Shown: piece after piece, positions 34,098 to 42,150 of the stretch | How the letters are laid out: each line of letters begins with the position of its first letter | Numbering within the stretch: position 1 is the first letter of the stretch | NCBI RefSeq assembly: GCF_022496765.1 | Contig: NZ_VANV01000023.1 | Coordinates: 1 to 64,000, forward strand | DNA from: Acidaminobacter sp. JC074 | GTDB taxonomy: Bacteria; Bacillota; Clostridia; Peptostreptococcales; Acidaminobacteraceae | Direction of reading: 5' to 3' | DNA length: 64,000 bases | Made by a program: the position numbers and the translations under genes | The notes under the pieces: generated by a model | Told to the model about the DNA's origin: nothing | Database searches by the model: none | Seen by the model: the letters and a program-made list of their open reading frames with translations, nothing else

Positions 34098-34904
34098 TTA
34101 TTGTTCATTGATTGTAAATACTAAATCTAATTCAAAGCCTAATCTTGCTCCTTCAACTGGATAAACCGTTCCGTTAATATTTACCTCTTCCGGCAAATCT
34201 TCAGCGATGATTATTGCAATATCTAAATCTTGACTCTTATTAAATGCTGTACGGCCATATACTTTACCGTTAATACCAGGTAATAATTGAACAGCAATGT
34301 AATTGTTATCAATTAAGTACTGGGACAAAGTATCAGGAACACCGTTAATCTTACCAATAAAAGTGTTAGTTGGATCACAGTTTAAAACTACATCGTAATC
34401 ACTTTTATTAGTGATTTTGAACTCTGATTCAACAATTACACCTGGATAAGCTTTTTCAATTACGAATGCTAGATGATCGTGGTTATAACCTTCTGCTGTT
34501 TCTTTTGGTGTTAGGACAGCAAAGTTCATATAAGCATTTGACTTATAAACTCCAGTCCATCCCTCGTAAAATTCAACACTTCCAGTGTAGTCTTCAGGAG
34601 CTACATCTGGACTTAAATCATACATATAGTCTGGAACTGATTTACCGCCGATAAAAGCTACGCCATCATCATCAATGGTAATATTTCCTTTGGTTGGGTC
34701 ACCATCATCTAGTACATCTGTAAATACTTTAAGTCTACTGAGTTCTGTAGCATTTCCTAAATGCTCGTGTTTAATGATGACGTTGATTTCACCAGAATCA
34801 GCATATGTTACAACATTAAAGTTTTGACTCCAAGCTGCATAACCTACGCCCATTAGCATCATACTTAACACCAGAAGCCCTATTATAAATTTGCTTCGCC
34901 TCAT
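34098..34904 (-). CDS. Secreted protein with SipW-type signal peptide, B
   Basis: 268 residues. The start is set at 34904, behind an AAAGGGGGGAAG RBS; the longer reading frame to 35057 lacks an RBS and would bury the signal peptide. The signal (KFIIGLLVLSMMLMGVGYAA, then WSQNF) is typical of SipW substrates. The mature part contains strands such as VESEFKITNKSDYDVVLNCD. It is the first gene after a terminator and has its own promoter with the TACTAC-TTTG-GTAGTA palindrome, so it is probably controlled separately from the signalling genes and in step with gene A. Confidence 0.8.
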   Translation of the reverse strand: MRRSKFIIGLLVLSMMLMGVGYAAWSQNFNVVTYADSGEINVIIKHEHLGNATELSRLKVFTDVLDDGDPTKGNITIDDDGVAFIGGKSVPDYMYDLSPDVAPEDYTGSVEFYEGWTGVYKSNAYMNFAVLTPKETAEGYNHDHLAFVIEKAYPGVIVESEFKITNKSDYDVVLNCDPTNTFIGKINGVPDTLSQYLIDNNYIAVQLLPGINGKVYGRTAFNKSQDLDIAIIIAEDLPEEVNINGTVYPVEGARLGFELDLVFTINEQ

Positions 34905-35012
34905 TTCTTCCCCCCTTTCGTATGTGATTTTTTCTAACTTAAGTTTATCAATTAGGATGGAGTGATATAACACTCTTTGGTCTACACTTGTGTGTCCTAT
35001 TGTATAGTTTCT

Positions 35013-35051
35013 TATATACTTCTTGGTACTTGTGATACTACTTTGGTAGTA
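35013..35051 (-). promoter_or_regulatory. Palindrome and -10 before gene B
   Basis: TACTAC-TTTG-GTAGTA (35036-35051) is a perfect 6-bp-arm palindrome. On the minus strand TATATA (35018-35013) lies 17 bases downstream. The same 16-mer precedes gene A. Confidence 0.6.
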
Positions 35052-35056
35052 GGGCA

Positions 35057-35085
35057 TAAAAAAAGATTAGCATGGCTGCTAATCA
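35057..35085 (-). terminator. Terminator after gene A
   Basis: On the minus strand GATTAGC (35084-35078) pairs with GCTAATC (35071-35065), followed by seven Ts. The stem overlaps the stop codon of gene A. Confidence 0.8.
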
Positions 35086-35969
35086 TTAAAAATGGAAAAT
35101 GTGGTTTCAATTGTGATTGTATCATTTTCATAGGCAAAGACTACTTTTTCAAGGTAGTTTTCTGTACATTCTAGATATTGATTTGCCTGTCCAAGTAAGC
35201 AGTTGATGATATACTTTTCTGCTTTTAAAGTTTCAACTCTACAGTATAGACCGGCTAGATCCCATTTGATCTCATTGATTGCTGTATGATCTATGATAGC
35301 TATTGGTGCTTGTTCGGTTTCGTTCTCACTAGGTTGAGCAGCAATCATAACAGGTTGACTGAGTGAAGCTACTTGACTTTCTAGTTCAGCAATCTGAGAT
35401 TCTAACTGTGCAATCTTATCTTTGATGGCTTGTTTCTTATCTTTTAGTCTTGCTATTTGAGATTGAATGCAATCAATTTCATCTTCAATGTCCTCGATGT
35501 AATCTCCTGCATCTTTGATTTTATCAAGCCTAATGGTATAGATATCGTTGGATAAGTCGTAAGGTTCTATAATCCCGTTTTCCAAAGACAAATCATATAT
35601 TTTTGGTTTATTAATCAATTTCTTGCCTTTAAACCTGATATCTAAATCAAGATCATCTGCTAAGGCTTCAAATTTCATTTTTTCTATGAGTAGTTCATCA
35701 TTTGAATTCTCATAGCTAATGGCGACCTCGTTTATATAGGCACCAACAGTTCCAGTGTTCTTTATTTCTAACTCAATATCATCATCAAGGGTAAACTCAG
35801 CCTCATGCTTTTTATTTTCATCAATACCCTGACCATTTACTTCTATATCGAAAACATAGGTTTTAACTTTAGTTAGTATAGAAAACTCTTCTTCCCATTC
35901 TGCATATGCTACACCTAGTAATAAGGTTGATATACAGAAGAGGAAAACAAGCAGTTTGTATGATTTCAC
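35079..35969 (-). CDS. Secreted coiled-coil protein with SipW-type signal peptide, A
   Basis: 296 residues. GTG start with AGGAGG upstream. The signal peptide ends TLLLGVAYAEWEEEFS, as in SipW substrates. Residues about 20-165 follow the beta pattern of the neighbours (DDDIELEIKNTGTVGAYINE). Residues about 155-205 form a strong heptad coiled coil (QIARLKDKKQAIKDKIAQLE, then more). The coiled coil is unusual for TasA-like proteins and could serve as an assembly or anchoring stalk. It has its own palindrome-bearing promoter and a terminator, so it forms a single-gene unit. Confidence 0.75.
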   Translation of the reverse strand: MKSYKLLVFLFCISTLLLGVAYAEWEEEFSILTKVKTYVFDIEVNGQGIDENKKHEAEFTLDDDIELEIKNTGTVGAYINEVAISYENSNDELLIEKMKFEALADDLDLDIRFKGKKLINKPKIYDLSLENGIIEPYDLSNDIYTIRLDKIKDAGDYIEDIEDEIDCIQSQIARLKDKKQAIKDKIAQLESQIAELESQVASLSQPVMIAAQPSENETEQAPIAIIDHTAINEIKWDLAGLYCRVETLKAEKYIINCLLGQANQYLECTENYLEKVVFAYENDTITIETTFSIFND

Positions 35970-36024
35970 AACCTCACCTCCTAGTATGGAATCACTTTTA
36001 GATTATCACAGGTATTAGATAAAT

Positions 36025-36065
36025 ATAATACTCATGGGTGTAGCTTGCCTACTACTTTGGTAGTA
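36025..36065 (-). promoter_or_regulatory. Palindrome and -10 before gene A
   Basis: TACTAC-TTTG-GTAGTA (36050-36065), identical to that at 35036. On the minus strand TATTAT (36030-36025) lies 19 bases downstream. The palindrome begins right after the stop codon of the upstream gene. Confidence 0.6.
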
Positions 36066-37115
36066 TTAGTTGGCCTTCTTGATGAAATTATCGAGGGTAA
36101 TAGTAGATTCAGCCATCATCATGAAATAATAGATTCTGGTTTCATCAAATACAAAGTACTCAGTTTTCTTTTCTTCTTTTGTGTCTATCTGATAGTAAAA
36201 GACCGGCTGTCTAATTTCATCAGATATTTTAATTAGATCATCCACGCCTGTGACTCTTATTAAATTTGCATAACGGTTGGTCATTGGTTCATAGAGCCTT
36301 GCCAGTCTTTCACCATAAGCTTTATCAATCTTTACAAGTTCTTGGTCGTAATGAGTGTTTCTCTTCTTAATGGTAAGCTTGAGACTTATAATGATGCCTA
36401 TTAGGGCCGCTAGTGCTACAAGTAAAAATACATAGAACAAGAAACCTGTTTTTGTAGATTCAACAACTTTTTCTTCTGTTATGGTTTGGTCTAGGGGTTC
36501 AAAGTTTTCTGTTACAACCTTAAAGACCGATTGATCAATAGGGACAATTAGGGCCATTTGATGATCAATTGGAATGATGTAATCATCTCTTTTGATTTCG
36601 CCTTTTAGATGATAAACAAGTTTAAAAGATGTTCTTGCAAACACTTCCGCCTCTTCCATAATGGCATCCAGCATTATTTTGTACTTGTTTAACTGATAAA
36701 ACTCCTTGACTTCTATTTGATTATTTAACTCATTTTGTGATATGGACTCAGTCTTATGAAAGAGGATTTCATCTTCTTCTCCAAAGATACCTTCCATAAG
36801 TATATAGTGGTCCAGAACAAAAGTAGATTCTGTCTGCTCATCAGTTATGATATCTAGCTTAAAATTAGAATTCATGTTGTTTACAAACTTATTAATAATC
36901 AGTCGACTGTCATCAAGTGTCTTTTCTTCGTACATACTATTTTCTAGTAAATAGAATGTAGACTTAACTTGAGGCAGAATTTGATAATTAAAAACAGGCT
37001 GATCAATGGTTTCTGTCACTGTAACATTGTAGTTTTTATAAGCCATCCAACCTGAAGCAGCCATGACGATTAGTAAGACAATGGCAATGACGATTTTTAT
37101 TTTTGATACTTTCAT
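36066..37115 (-). CDS. DUF5305-like membrane protein of the SipW locus
   Basis: 349 residues. N-terminal membrane helix (about 7-25), an extracellular domain of ~190 residues (TETIDQPVFNYQILPQVKST; TSFKLVYHLKGEIKRDDYII), a second helix (about 222-245) and a cytoplasmic tail. The pattern resembles DUF5305, a family found next to SipW-like signal peptidases; I assign it by eye. It starts two bases after the SipW stop and probably helps assemble or anchor the secreted fibre proteins. Confidence 0.6.
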   Translation of the reverse strand: MKVSKIKIVIAIVLLIVMAASGWMAYKNYNVTVTETIDQPVFNYQILPQVKSTFYLLENSMYEEKTLDDSRLIINKFVNNMNSNFKLDIITDEQTESTFVLDHYILMEGIFGEEDEILFHKTESISQNELNNQIEVKEFYQLNKYKIMLDAIMEEAEVFARTSFKLVYHLKGEIKRDDYIIPIDHQMALIVPIDQSVFKVVTENFEPLDQTITEEKVVESTKTGFLFYVFLLVALAALIGIIISLKLTIKKRNTHYDQELVKIDKAYGERLARLYEPMTNRYANLIRVTGVDDLIKISDEIRQPVFYYQIDTKEEKKTEYFVFDETRIYYFMMMAESTITLDNFIKKAN

Positions 37116-37116
37116 T

Positions 37117-38307
37117 TTAATCCCTTCCTAACTCATATTCTTCTTCAACCTGATCTTCAAGTGTTTCTTGTGTTTTTGTTCTCATTAAGAGAGCAGGGGT
37201 GCCAAGATATTTAACCGAGTAGATCATCTTGCCTTTAACTTGTCCAAACTCTACTGGTTTACTATCTTCGGTATTGTTGTTATCACCCTTGGTGATGTAT
37301 TTACCATCTTCTATTTGGACCACCCTATGTATGATGAAGTAATCATTTGCCCAAAATTGGATGACATCACCTATCTGGATATTTTCTTTATCTACCTTTT
37401 GCATGATGGCTACATCACCTGGATACATGACAGGTTCCATAGAACCTGTGAGAATGACAGTCGGAAAGATAGGAAATAAGCCTACTGCAAACCAAACCAC
37501 AGCTATACCGGTTAAATAAGTTAAGGACCATGATAAAGTGTGACTGGTTACTCTAGGTCTTCTATCTCTGTTATCTCTCGTAAAAATGGCATTTTTTAAG
37601 AAAGTCAAACTGAGCACAGGGTATAGATTACCCAGTAGGGCGCTTGTAATCCATTTAAGGTTCGGTAGCACAGGGAAGAAGAATATCATGCCTTCAAAGG
37701 CAAACTTCATCATAAATGACATCCATACACCACCCAGTAAGGAGGTGTTGACTAAGAAGATATTCTTAGAGATCTCTGGCATAAGTTCAGAACCAATAAA
37801 CTGGACGTTAGATTGCAAAGTACCTGTCAGTAGGCCTGTGAAGTCACTGACTCTAAACTCTGCTAGGGTAAAGATAATGACGCAGACTGTCATGATTAAG
37901 TATCTTCTCTTCTTTGGTATGCTATGGACCATAATGGATCTAAAACATTCTAGTGTTAAGAAAAAGGGTATAAAAGTTAGTAGATTTAAACCAATACCTC
38001 TAGGTGTTGTATTAAATGGATTTTTTCCAAATCCATCAATGAAGCCCAACATAAAGTAAGTGATAACATAGAGTATGGCTATGATAACCATAAAGGTAAC
38101 AAGAACATAGCGATACTTTAAACTTACATCTAAGATAGGTCTCGATTGCTTGAAGAAGAAGTAGATTATGATACCACAAACAAGTGGTCTGATGATATGG
38201 TAATAGAGATTCAAACTTGGCATATTGTAAATCATTTGCTTGTTGATAATTACAAATAATATGAATGCTAATACGGCTAGCCAACCTCTTTTTTCTTTAG
38301 GAGTCAT
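37117..38307 (-). CDS. sipW: SipW-type signal peptidase I with extended membrane domain
   Basis: 396 residues. The N-terminal ~270 residues form about eight membrane helices, an unusual extension. The C-terminal ~120 residues are the catalytic domain: Ser about 289 in LTGSMEPVMYPGDV and His about 327 in FIIHRVVQIEDG, then KGDNNNTEDSKPV. A Ser/His pair rather than Ser/Lys is the mark of the ER/SipW type. SipW releases TasA-type matrix proteins, matching the four substrates encoded downstream. It overlaps the kinase gene by four bases. Confidence 0.85.
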   Translation of the reverse strand: MTPKEKRGWLAVLAFILFVIINKQMIYNMPSLNLYYHIIRPLVCGIIIYFFFKQSRPILDVSLKYRYVLVTFMVIIAILYVITYFMLGFIDGFGKNPFNTTPRGIGLNLLTFIPFFLTLECFRSIMVHSIPKKRRYLIMTVCVIIFTLAEFRVSDFTGLLTGTLQSNVQFIGSELMPEISKNIFLVNTSLLGGVWMSFMMKFAFEGMIFFFPVLPNLKWITSALLGNLYPVLSLTFLKNAIFTRDNRDRRPRVTSHTLSWSLTYLTGIAVVWFAVGLFPIFPTVILTGSMEPVMYPGDVAIMQKVDKENIQIGDVIQFWANDYFIIHRVVQIEDGKYITKGDNNNTEDSKPVEFGQVKGKMIYSVKYLGTPALLMRTKTQETLEDQVEEEYELGRD

Positions 38308-39866
38308 GAGATCACCAACTTTATTTGTGTGCCTGCTCCTGGTTGACTGTGAATTTCAAAAATACCATTAAAACTATTAGATATTTTCTCCATATTTTTA
38401 AGACCCAGCCCTCTTCTTTTGAGGGTGCTCTGGTTAAAACCTTTACCATTATCTCTAATTTCTAGATATATTTTTTCATCTGCTTCAGTTATAGAGACAT
38501 AGATCTTGTTGCATTTACCATGGTTAACAGAGTTAACAATGGCCTCATTGATGACTCTAAATAGACTGTATTTTATATCATCACCATAATCATCAAAAGA
38601 ATCTAGGATAGAGGTTTCTATGGTGACATTATAAATCATGGCTAAGTCTTCTATATAATCAACCATTCTTTCTCTTTCAAGATACTTTTTACCCTTGTTG
38701 ATAGACATCTTGTAGATGATGTCTTTTAACTCAGCATTGGTGTCTTTTAAGGTTTTTCTTAGTGTAGACATTTGTTTGTTTAATAAGTCGTTGTTATAAA
38801 CTTCAATTTGATTTTCAATATTGTATATAAGACAACTTGAGGCAAAAAGACTCTGATTGACTTGGTCGTGTATCTGCTCTGCAATTCGATTTTGCTCTTT
38901 TTCGATTAATAGATCACCATGATAGTTTAAGAGCTTAAGTCTAGAAGCATGAATGTTAAAAAGCTTTCTTATAAACTCTAGGTGCTGTTTGATTTCCTGA
39001 TGCCAAACCATGGTCTCCAAGTAAGTGCCGAAGTAGACTTTTGAGTTATCAAAATGGATGACTTGGTAGATAAGCTTTACATTGTCTGAATGGCCTGTTT
39101 GAGCAAGGCTTAGAAGTTCCTTTGTTAAACCATCTACGTGCTCAGCCAGGAGTAGGTCACTTAAGTTTTCTTTGTTGACAATGATGAACTTAGAATCTAT
39201 GTCATCCCATTTTTCAAAGTGTTCCTTTAAAATCTCGAGACTTTGCTTAAATGTATTGGCATAGGTAAGGTTGTCCATCAAATCAGTTGTTCCCAATAGA
39301 CTTTCTGTTAGGATGGCTTTGCCTTGATAAGATTTTTCTAATGATTCATGCTTTATTCTTAATATTTCTTGTGTGGCTTTTAGATTGTCCATGATTTTAT
39401 TGAGGACTATAACAAATATTAAAACGACGATAAATCCAAAAATTACATGGGCATCACTTAGGCTAATTGTTTTGTGCTGTTGGTAAGTATAAAATGTAAT
39501 GCCGATACAAAGAAATATGTTAAAGATGATAAAGGTGTTTCTCTTTCTACCATTTAGTTTTACGATGACTAGTAGGACTGGATTTAAGAGCATCCAGAAA
39601 TAATAACCAAAATAAACATCAGAGTTGATGAGGATAATGCCAATACCAATGGCTTCTAACAAGCATGCAATTAAAATAGCTGTTTCTCTTTCTTCGTTAT
39701 GTGTAAAGTAAAGCATAATAGAGTTTGAGACAATCAAACATGAAATGATGATTAAGTTTGTATTTGCCAGCATCTCAGTTTCATAAACAAATGATAGAAA
39801 GACAGCAAATATCATTGTTGCCAGCCTGAAGCGAGCGACAAGGTTTTTTGCTTGTAAATCATTCAT
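38304..39866 (-). CDS. NarL/DesK-class sensor histidine kinase
   Basis: 520 residues. About six membrane helices in the first ~160 residues, a linker coiled coil, a middle cytoplasmic domain (about 185-310), then a HisKA_3 phospho-acceptor (QNRIAEQIHDQVNQSLFASS, His about 335) and ATPase domain (FRVINEAIVNSVNHGKCNKI N-box; DNGKGF G1; RRGLGLKNM G2). It pairs with the NarL-type regulator at 40918. The gene starts inside the end of the PilT-like gene (8-base overlap) and overlaps sipW, so sensing, ATPase and peptidase are made together. Confidence 0.9.
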   Translation of the reverse strand: MNDLQAKNLVARFRLATMIFAVFLSFVYETEMLANTNLIIISCLIVSNSIMLYFTHNEERETAILIACLLEAIGIGIILINSDVYFGYYFWMLLNPVLLVIVKLNGRKRNTFIIFNIFLCIGITFYTYQQHKTISLSDAHVIFGFIVVLIFVIVLNKIMDNLKATQEILRIKHESLEKSYQGKAILTESLLGTTDLMDNLTYANTFKQSLEILKEHFEKWDDIDSKFIIVNKENLSDLLLAEHVDGLTKELLSLAQTGHSDNVKLIYQVIHFDNSKVYFGTYLETMVWHQEIKQHLEFIRKLFNIHASRLKLLNYHGDLLIEKEQNRIAEQIHDQVNQSLFASSCLIYNIENQIEVYNNDLLNKQMSTLRKTLKDTNAELKDIIYKMSINKGKKYLERERMVDYIEDLAMIYNVTIETSILDSFDDYGDDIKYSLFRVINEAIVNSVNHGKCNKIYVSITEADEKIYLEIRDNGKGFNQSTLKRRGLGLKNMEKISNSFNGIFEIHSQPGAGTQIKLVIS

Positions 39867-40902
39867 ACATAAAACCTCGATTCAAATAATCTTCAAGTGT
39901 TTGAATGTTTTCAGTTACTTGAAAACTCAAATCGCGCTCAATCAAGCCTTGTTCTACTTTTTCCGCAAGACTCATATCAAATGTCCGCATCCCCATAGAT
40001 TTGTAGTGTTCCATGTGATGGCCTAATTGAGATAATTTATCTTCTTGAATGATTCTTTTGATTGCCTGATTATTTAAAAGGATTTCGTAAAGTAAATGAT
40101 CTTTGTTATCAACATTTATTTTTTTATGGCTGACAATCCCTTTAAGGTTTTCAGACAGTTGGTTTTTATAGTATTTCCTTTCGTCTTCATCAAATGCGTA
40201 AATGAGGTTTTCAAGTGTAGATGAGACGTTGGAATTGTTCATAACAGCCACTACCAGCTTGCCTTGTGAAGAAAGTTTGATTAGGTCCTGTAAAACGTGT
40301 TTGTTATTAGCCTCATCAACAAATAGAATATCTACATCCTCTAATAAGGCATTCTTGATTGCCACTGAATAATCATTGAAGTCCAAACCAAGTTCTTTTT
40401 GTTTGATGATGGACTGGTCATGGTTCATCAAATACTCGATATGTTGATGAAGAGAGATCACATTCTTGCTTTTACTTGTGTTGGTTTTGTGCATAATATG
40501 TGACATTGTTGTGGTTCTACCGGAAGATTTTTTGCCGCTGATTATAATTAAGCCTTCTTCAAATTCTGATAAAAGATCAATGACCTGAGGATAATCATAA
40601 ATAAGATCATGTTGATTCTTGTTCATCCTAACATTTAGATAAGGTGTTCCCCTTTGAAACCCTGCTACAACTCTTACCCGACCTAAATCATCTAATACAC
40701 ATGAGGTTAAAATGGACTTATCCTTGTAAAAAGTTTCTTTTTGCTCACGTGAAAACAAGCCATCAATGGTTTGCCTGATGACTTTATCTGTAATAATGGT
40801 TTCATCCATTTCATATGTGTTGTTTACCTTATATCTTACAGGCGTCCCAACCGCCATAAAGATTTCTTTTGCCCCTAACTGCTTGCCCCTATCAAACATC
40901 AT
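39859..40902 (-). CDS. Degenerate PilT-like secretion ATPase
   Basis: 347 residues, close to full PilT length. The fold-wide pattern is clear: N-terminal PAS-like domain (GTPVRYKVNN), Asp-box region ISLHQHIEYLMNHDQSIIKQ, and C-terminal helices (MRTFDMSLAEKVEQGLI). Catalytic signatures are altered: Walker A reads GKKSSGRTT (123-131), with Arg 129 in place of the invariant Lys; Walker B is DILFVDEANN (191-200); and the His-box HT is lost (VVAVMNNSNVSS, about 217-228). No pilin, PilB or PilC genes are present. It is encoded between the response regulator and kinase, so it may serve as a signalling or assembly scaffold rather than a motor (inference). Confidence 0.8.
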   Translation of the reverse strand: MMFDRGKQLGAKEIFMAVGTPVRYKVNNTYEMDETIITDKVIRQTIDGLFSREQKETFYKDKSILTSCVLDDLGRVRVVAGFQRGTPYLNVRMNKNQHDLIYDYPQVIDLLSEFEEGLIIISGKKSSGRTTTMSHIMHKTNTSKSKNVISLHQHIEYLMNHDQSIIKQKELGLDFNDYSVAIKNALLEDVDILFVDEANNKHVLQDLIKLSSQGKLVVAVMNNSNVSSTLENLIYAFDEDERKYYKNQLSENLKGIVSHKKINVDNKDHLLYEILLNNQAIKRIIQEDKLSQLGHHMEHYKSMGMRTFDMSLAEKVEQGLIERDLSFQVTENIQTLEDYLNRGFMYE

Positions 40903-40917
40903 AACAACCCAAACCTC

Positions 40918-41529
40918 CTATACGTAATTGCTTTGGCAATACAGTATAGCTTGATTCCTATTAGAAAATTCCATTTTCATGAATATATTTGTGATGTGTT
41001 TTTTTACTGTATTGACACTAATAAAAGTCTTTTCAGATATTGCCTTATTGGATAAGCCTTCACCAACTAAACGTAAAATTTCTTTTTCTCGTTCTGTTAA
41101 TCGATCCGATGTTTGAGTCATTTGCTTGGTTTTTTGTATGTTATAAAATATAGGATCAATATACTGCCTACCACTTTTTATGGTCTTAATAGCATAAACT
41201 AAGTCTTCTGGTATACATTCTTTAACAAGATAACCATCTACATTTAAGGCCATTACTCTTTCAAAATAATCCTGACGAATAGATGAAGTAAATACCAATA
41301 CTTTATCAACGCTTCTTTCATCAATAACTTTACCAATGAAACTGAAACTACGTTTGCCTTTTAGGCATAAGTCAACGATTGCTAGGTCATAGTGATTCAG
41401 TTGTGATTCCAATTCTGCTTCTCTTAATGAATTGACAGAAACAACATTGTGTGCTTCAAAGGCAGTTTGAAGAATCATCTTTACACCTTCTGCTACCAGA
41501 GGGTGGTCTTCAACGATTAAGCATTTCAT
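40918..41529 (-). CDS. NarL/LuxR-type response regulator
   Basis: 203 residues. ATG at 41529 is chosen because GGAG lies 9 bases upstream; a longer frame to 41556 starts without an RBS. Receiver domain with Asp about 53 (LAIVDLCLKG) and Lys about 103 (GYLVKECIPEDL), then a LuxR helix-turn-helix (TEREKEILRLVGEGLSNKAI to about 200). It is first in the minus operon leading to sipW. NarL-class proteins bind inverted repeats, so the palindrome before genes A and B is a likely target. Confidence 0.9.
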   Translation of the reverse strand: MKCLIVEDHPLVAEGVKMILQTAFEAHNVVSVNSLREAELESQLNHYDLAIVDLCLKGKRSFSFIGKVIDERSVDKVLVFTSSIRQDYFERVMALNVDGYLVKECIPEDLVYAIKTIKSGRQYIDPIFYNIQKTKQMTQTSDRLTEREKEILRLVGEGLSNKAISEKTFISVNTVKKHITNIFMKMEFSNRNQAILYCQSNYV

Positions 41530-41602
41530 AGTATTAGACTCCTTAAAAAAAAACAAATTAAATAGATGTTTACTTTTGTATTTAAGATTATATATTAATT
41601 TG

Positions 41603-41654
41603 ATGTAACATATTACATTATTGGCTATTTAGCCGATTATTCTAACAATTTAGC
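41603..41654. promoter_or_regulatory. Candidate operator cluster between the SipW and CapD operons
   Basis: ATGTAA-CATA-TTACAT (41603-41618) is a perfect inverted repeat. Next to it TGGCTATTTAGC (41622-41633) and TAACAATTTAGC (41643-41654) are spaced 21 bp like the shared direct repeats, but no clear -10 follows at the usual distance. Confidence 0.35.
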
Positions 41655-42032
41655 CTTATATAGGTTTAAATCGCCATGAGTATGAAGAATTTCAAATACT
41701 TGAAAAATATTGTGTATAACTGGAAAAAATAATCAACTTGTGCTACCAAATAACACGTAAATAAATGAAAAAATGAATAGAAAAAATTCGCTGTAAAATC
41801 ATAATTGCAATATTTAGTGGATAAATTTTGCTAATTGAGAAGGAAATATTTGTTCTTGTCATCATTCATGTGTGTCGAAAAAAGTCGAACTTTGAGTGAA
41901 ATTGATATTTCAAGGATTTAGTAATGGAAGATTATTATTGTGTTTTGGTAATTGAAATTAAAGATCTTAATGATAATTTTCCACTAAAGTGTGAATGATT
42001 TGAATAGGTCTTAGTGATATTTGTTCTGCCAT
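41655..42032. other. Gene-free divergent region
   Basis: AT-rich spacer between the divergent minus and plus operons. It has no coding frame with an RBS. Short self-complementary stretches are present but none stands out. Confidence 0.4.
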
Positions 42033-42103
42033 TGGCTATTTATGTCACTGAGATGGCTAATTATGCAATTGTATAGAAATGGAATCAGGCCATTTATTAT
42101 ACT
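42033..42103 (+). promoter_or_regulatory. Direct-repeat activator site and -10 for the CapD operon
   Basis: TGGCTATTTATG (42033-42044) and TGGCTAATTATG (42054-42065), both full matches with starts 21 bp apart. TATACT (42098-42103) lies 32 bp downstream. There is no good -35. This is the best-conserved pair in the window. Confidence 0.65.
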
Positions 42104-42150
42104 GTTATTGGTTGTTTTGATTAAAAGAAATTTTCGAATGGAGGCTTGCT

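Noticed and set aside
34098-35057. Longer start for secreted protein B at 35057
   Set aside because: It would add 51 residues before the signal peptide and run through the promoter and palindrome; the start at 34904 has a strong RBS.
36045-38059. Plus-strand frames antisense to the DUF5305-like and SipW genes
   Set aside because: They lie wholly within strong minus-strand genes, lack an RBS and have no recognisable protein content.
39859-40902. Active type IV pilus retraction motor
   Set aside because: Walker A Lys is Arg, the His-box is lost and there are no pilin, PilB, PilC or PilM-Q genes in the window.
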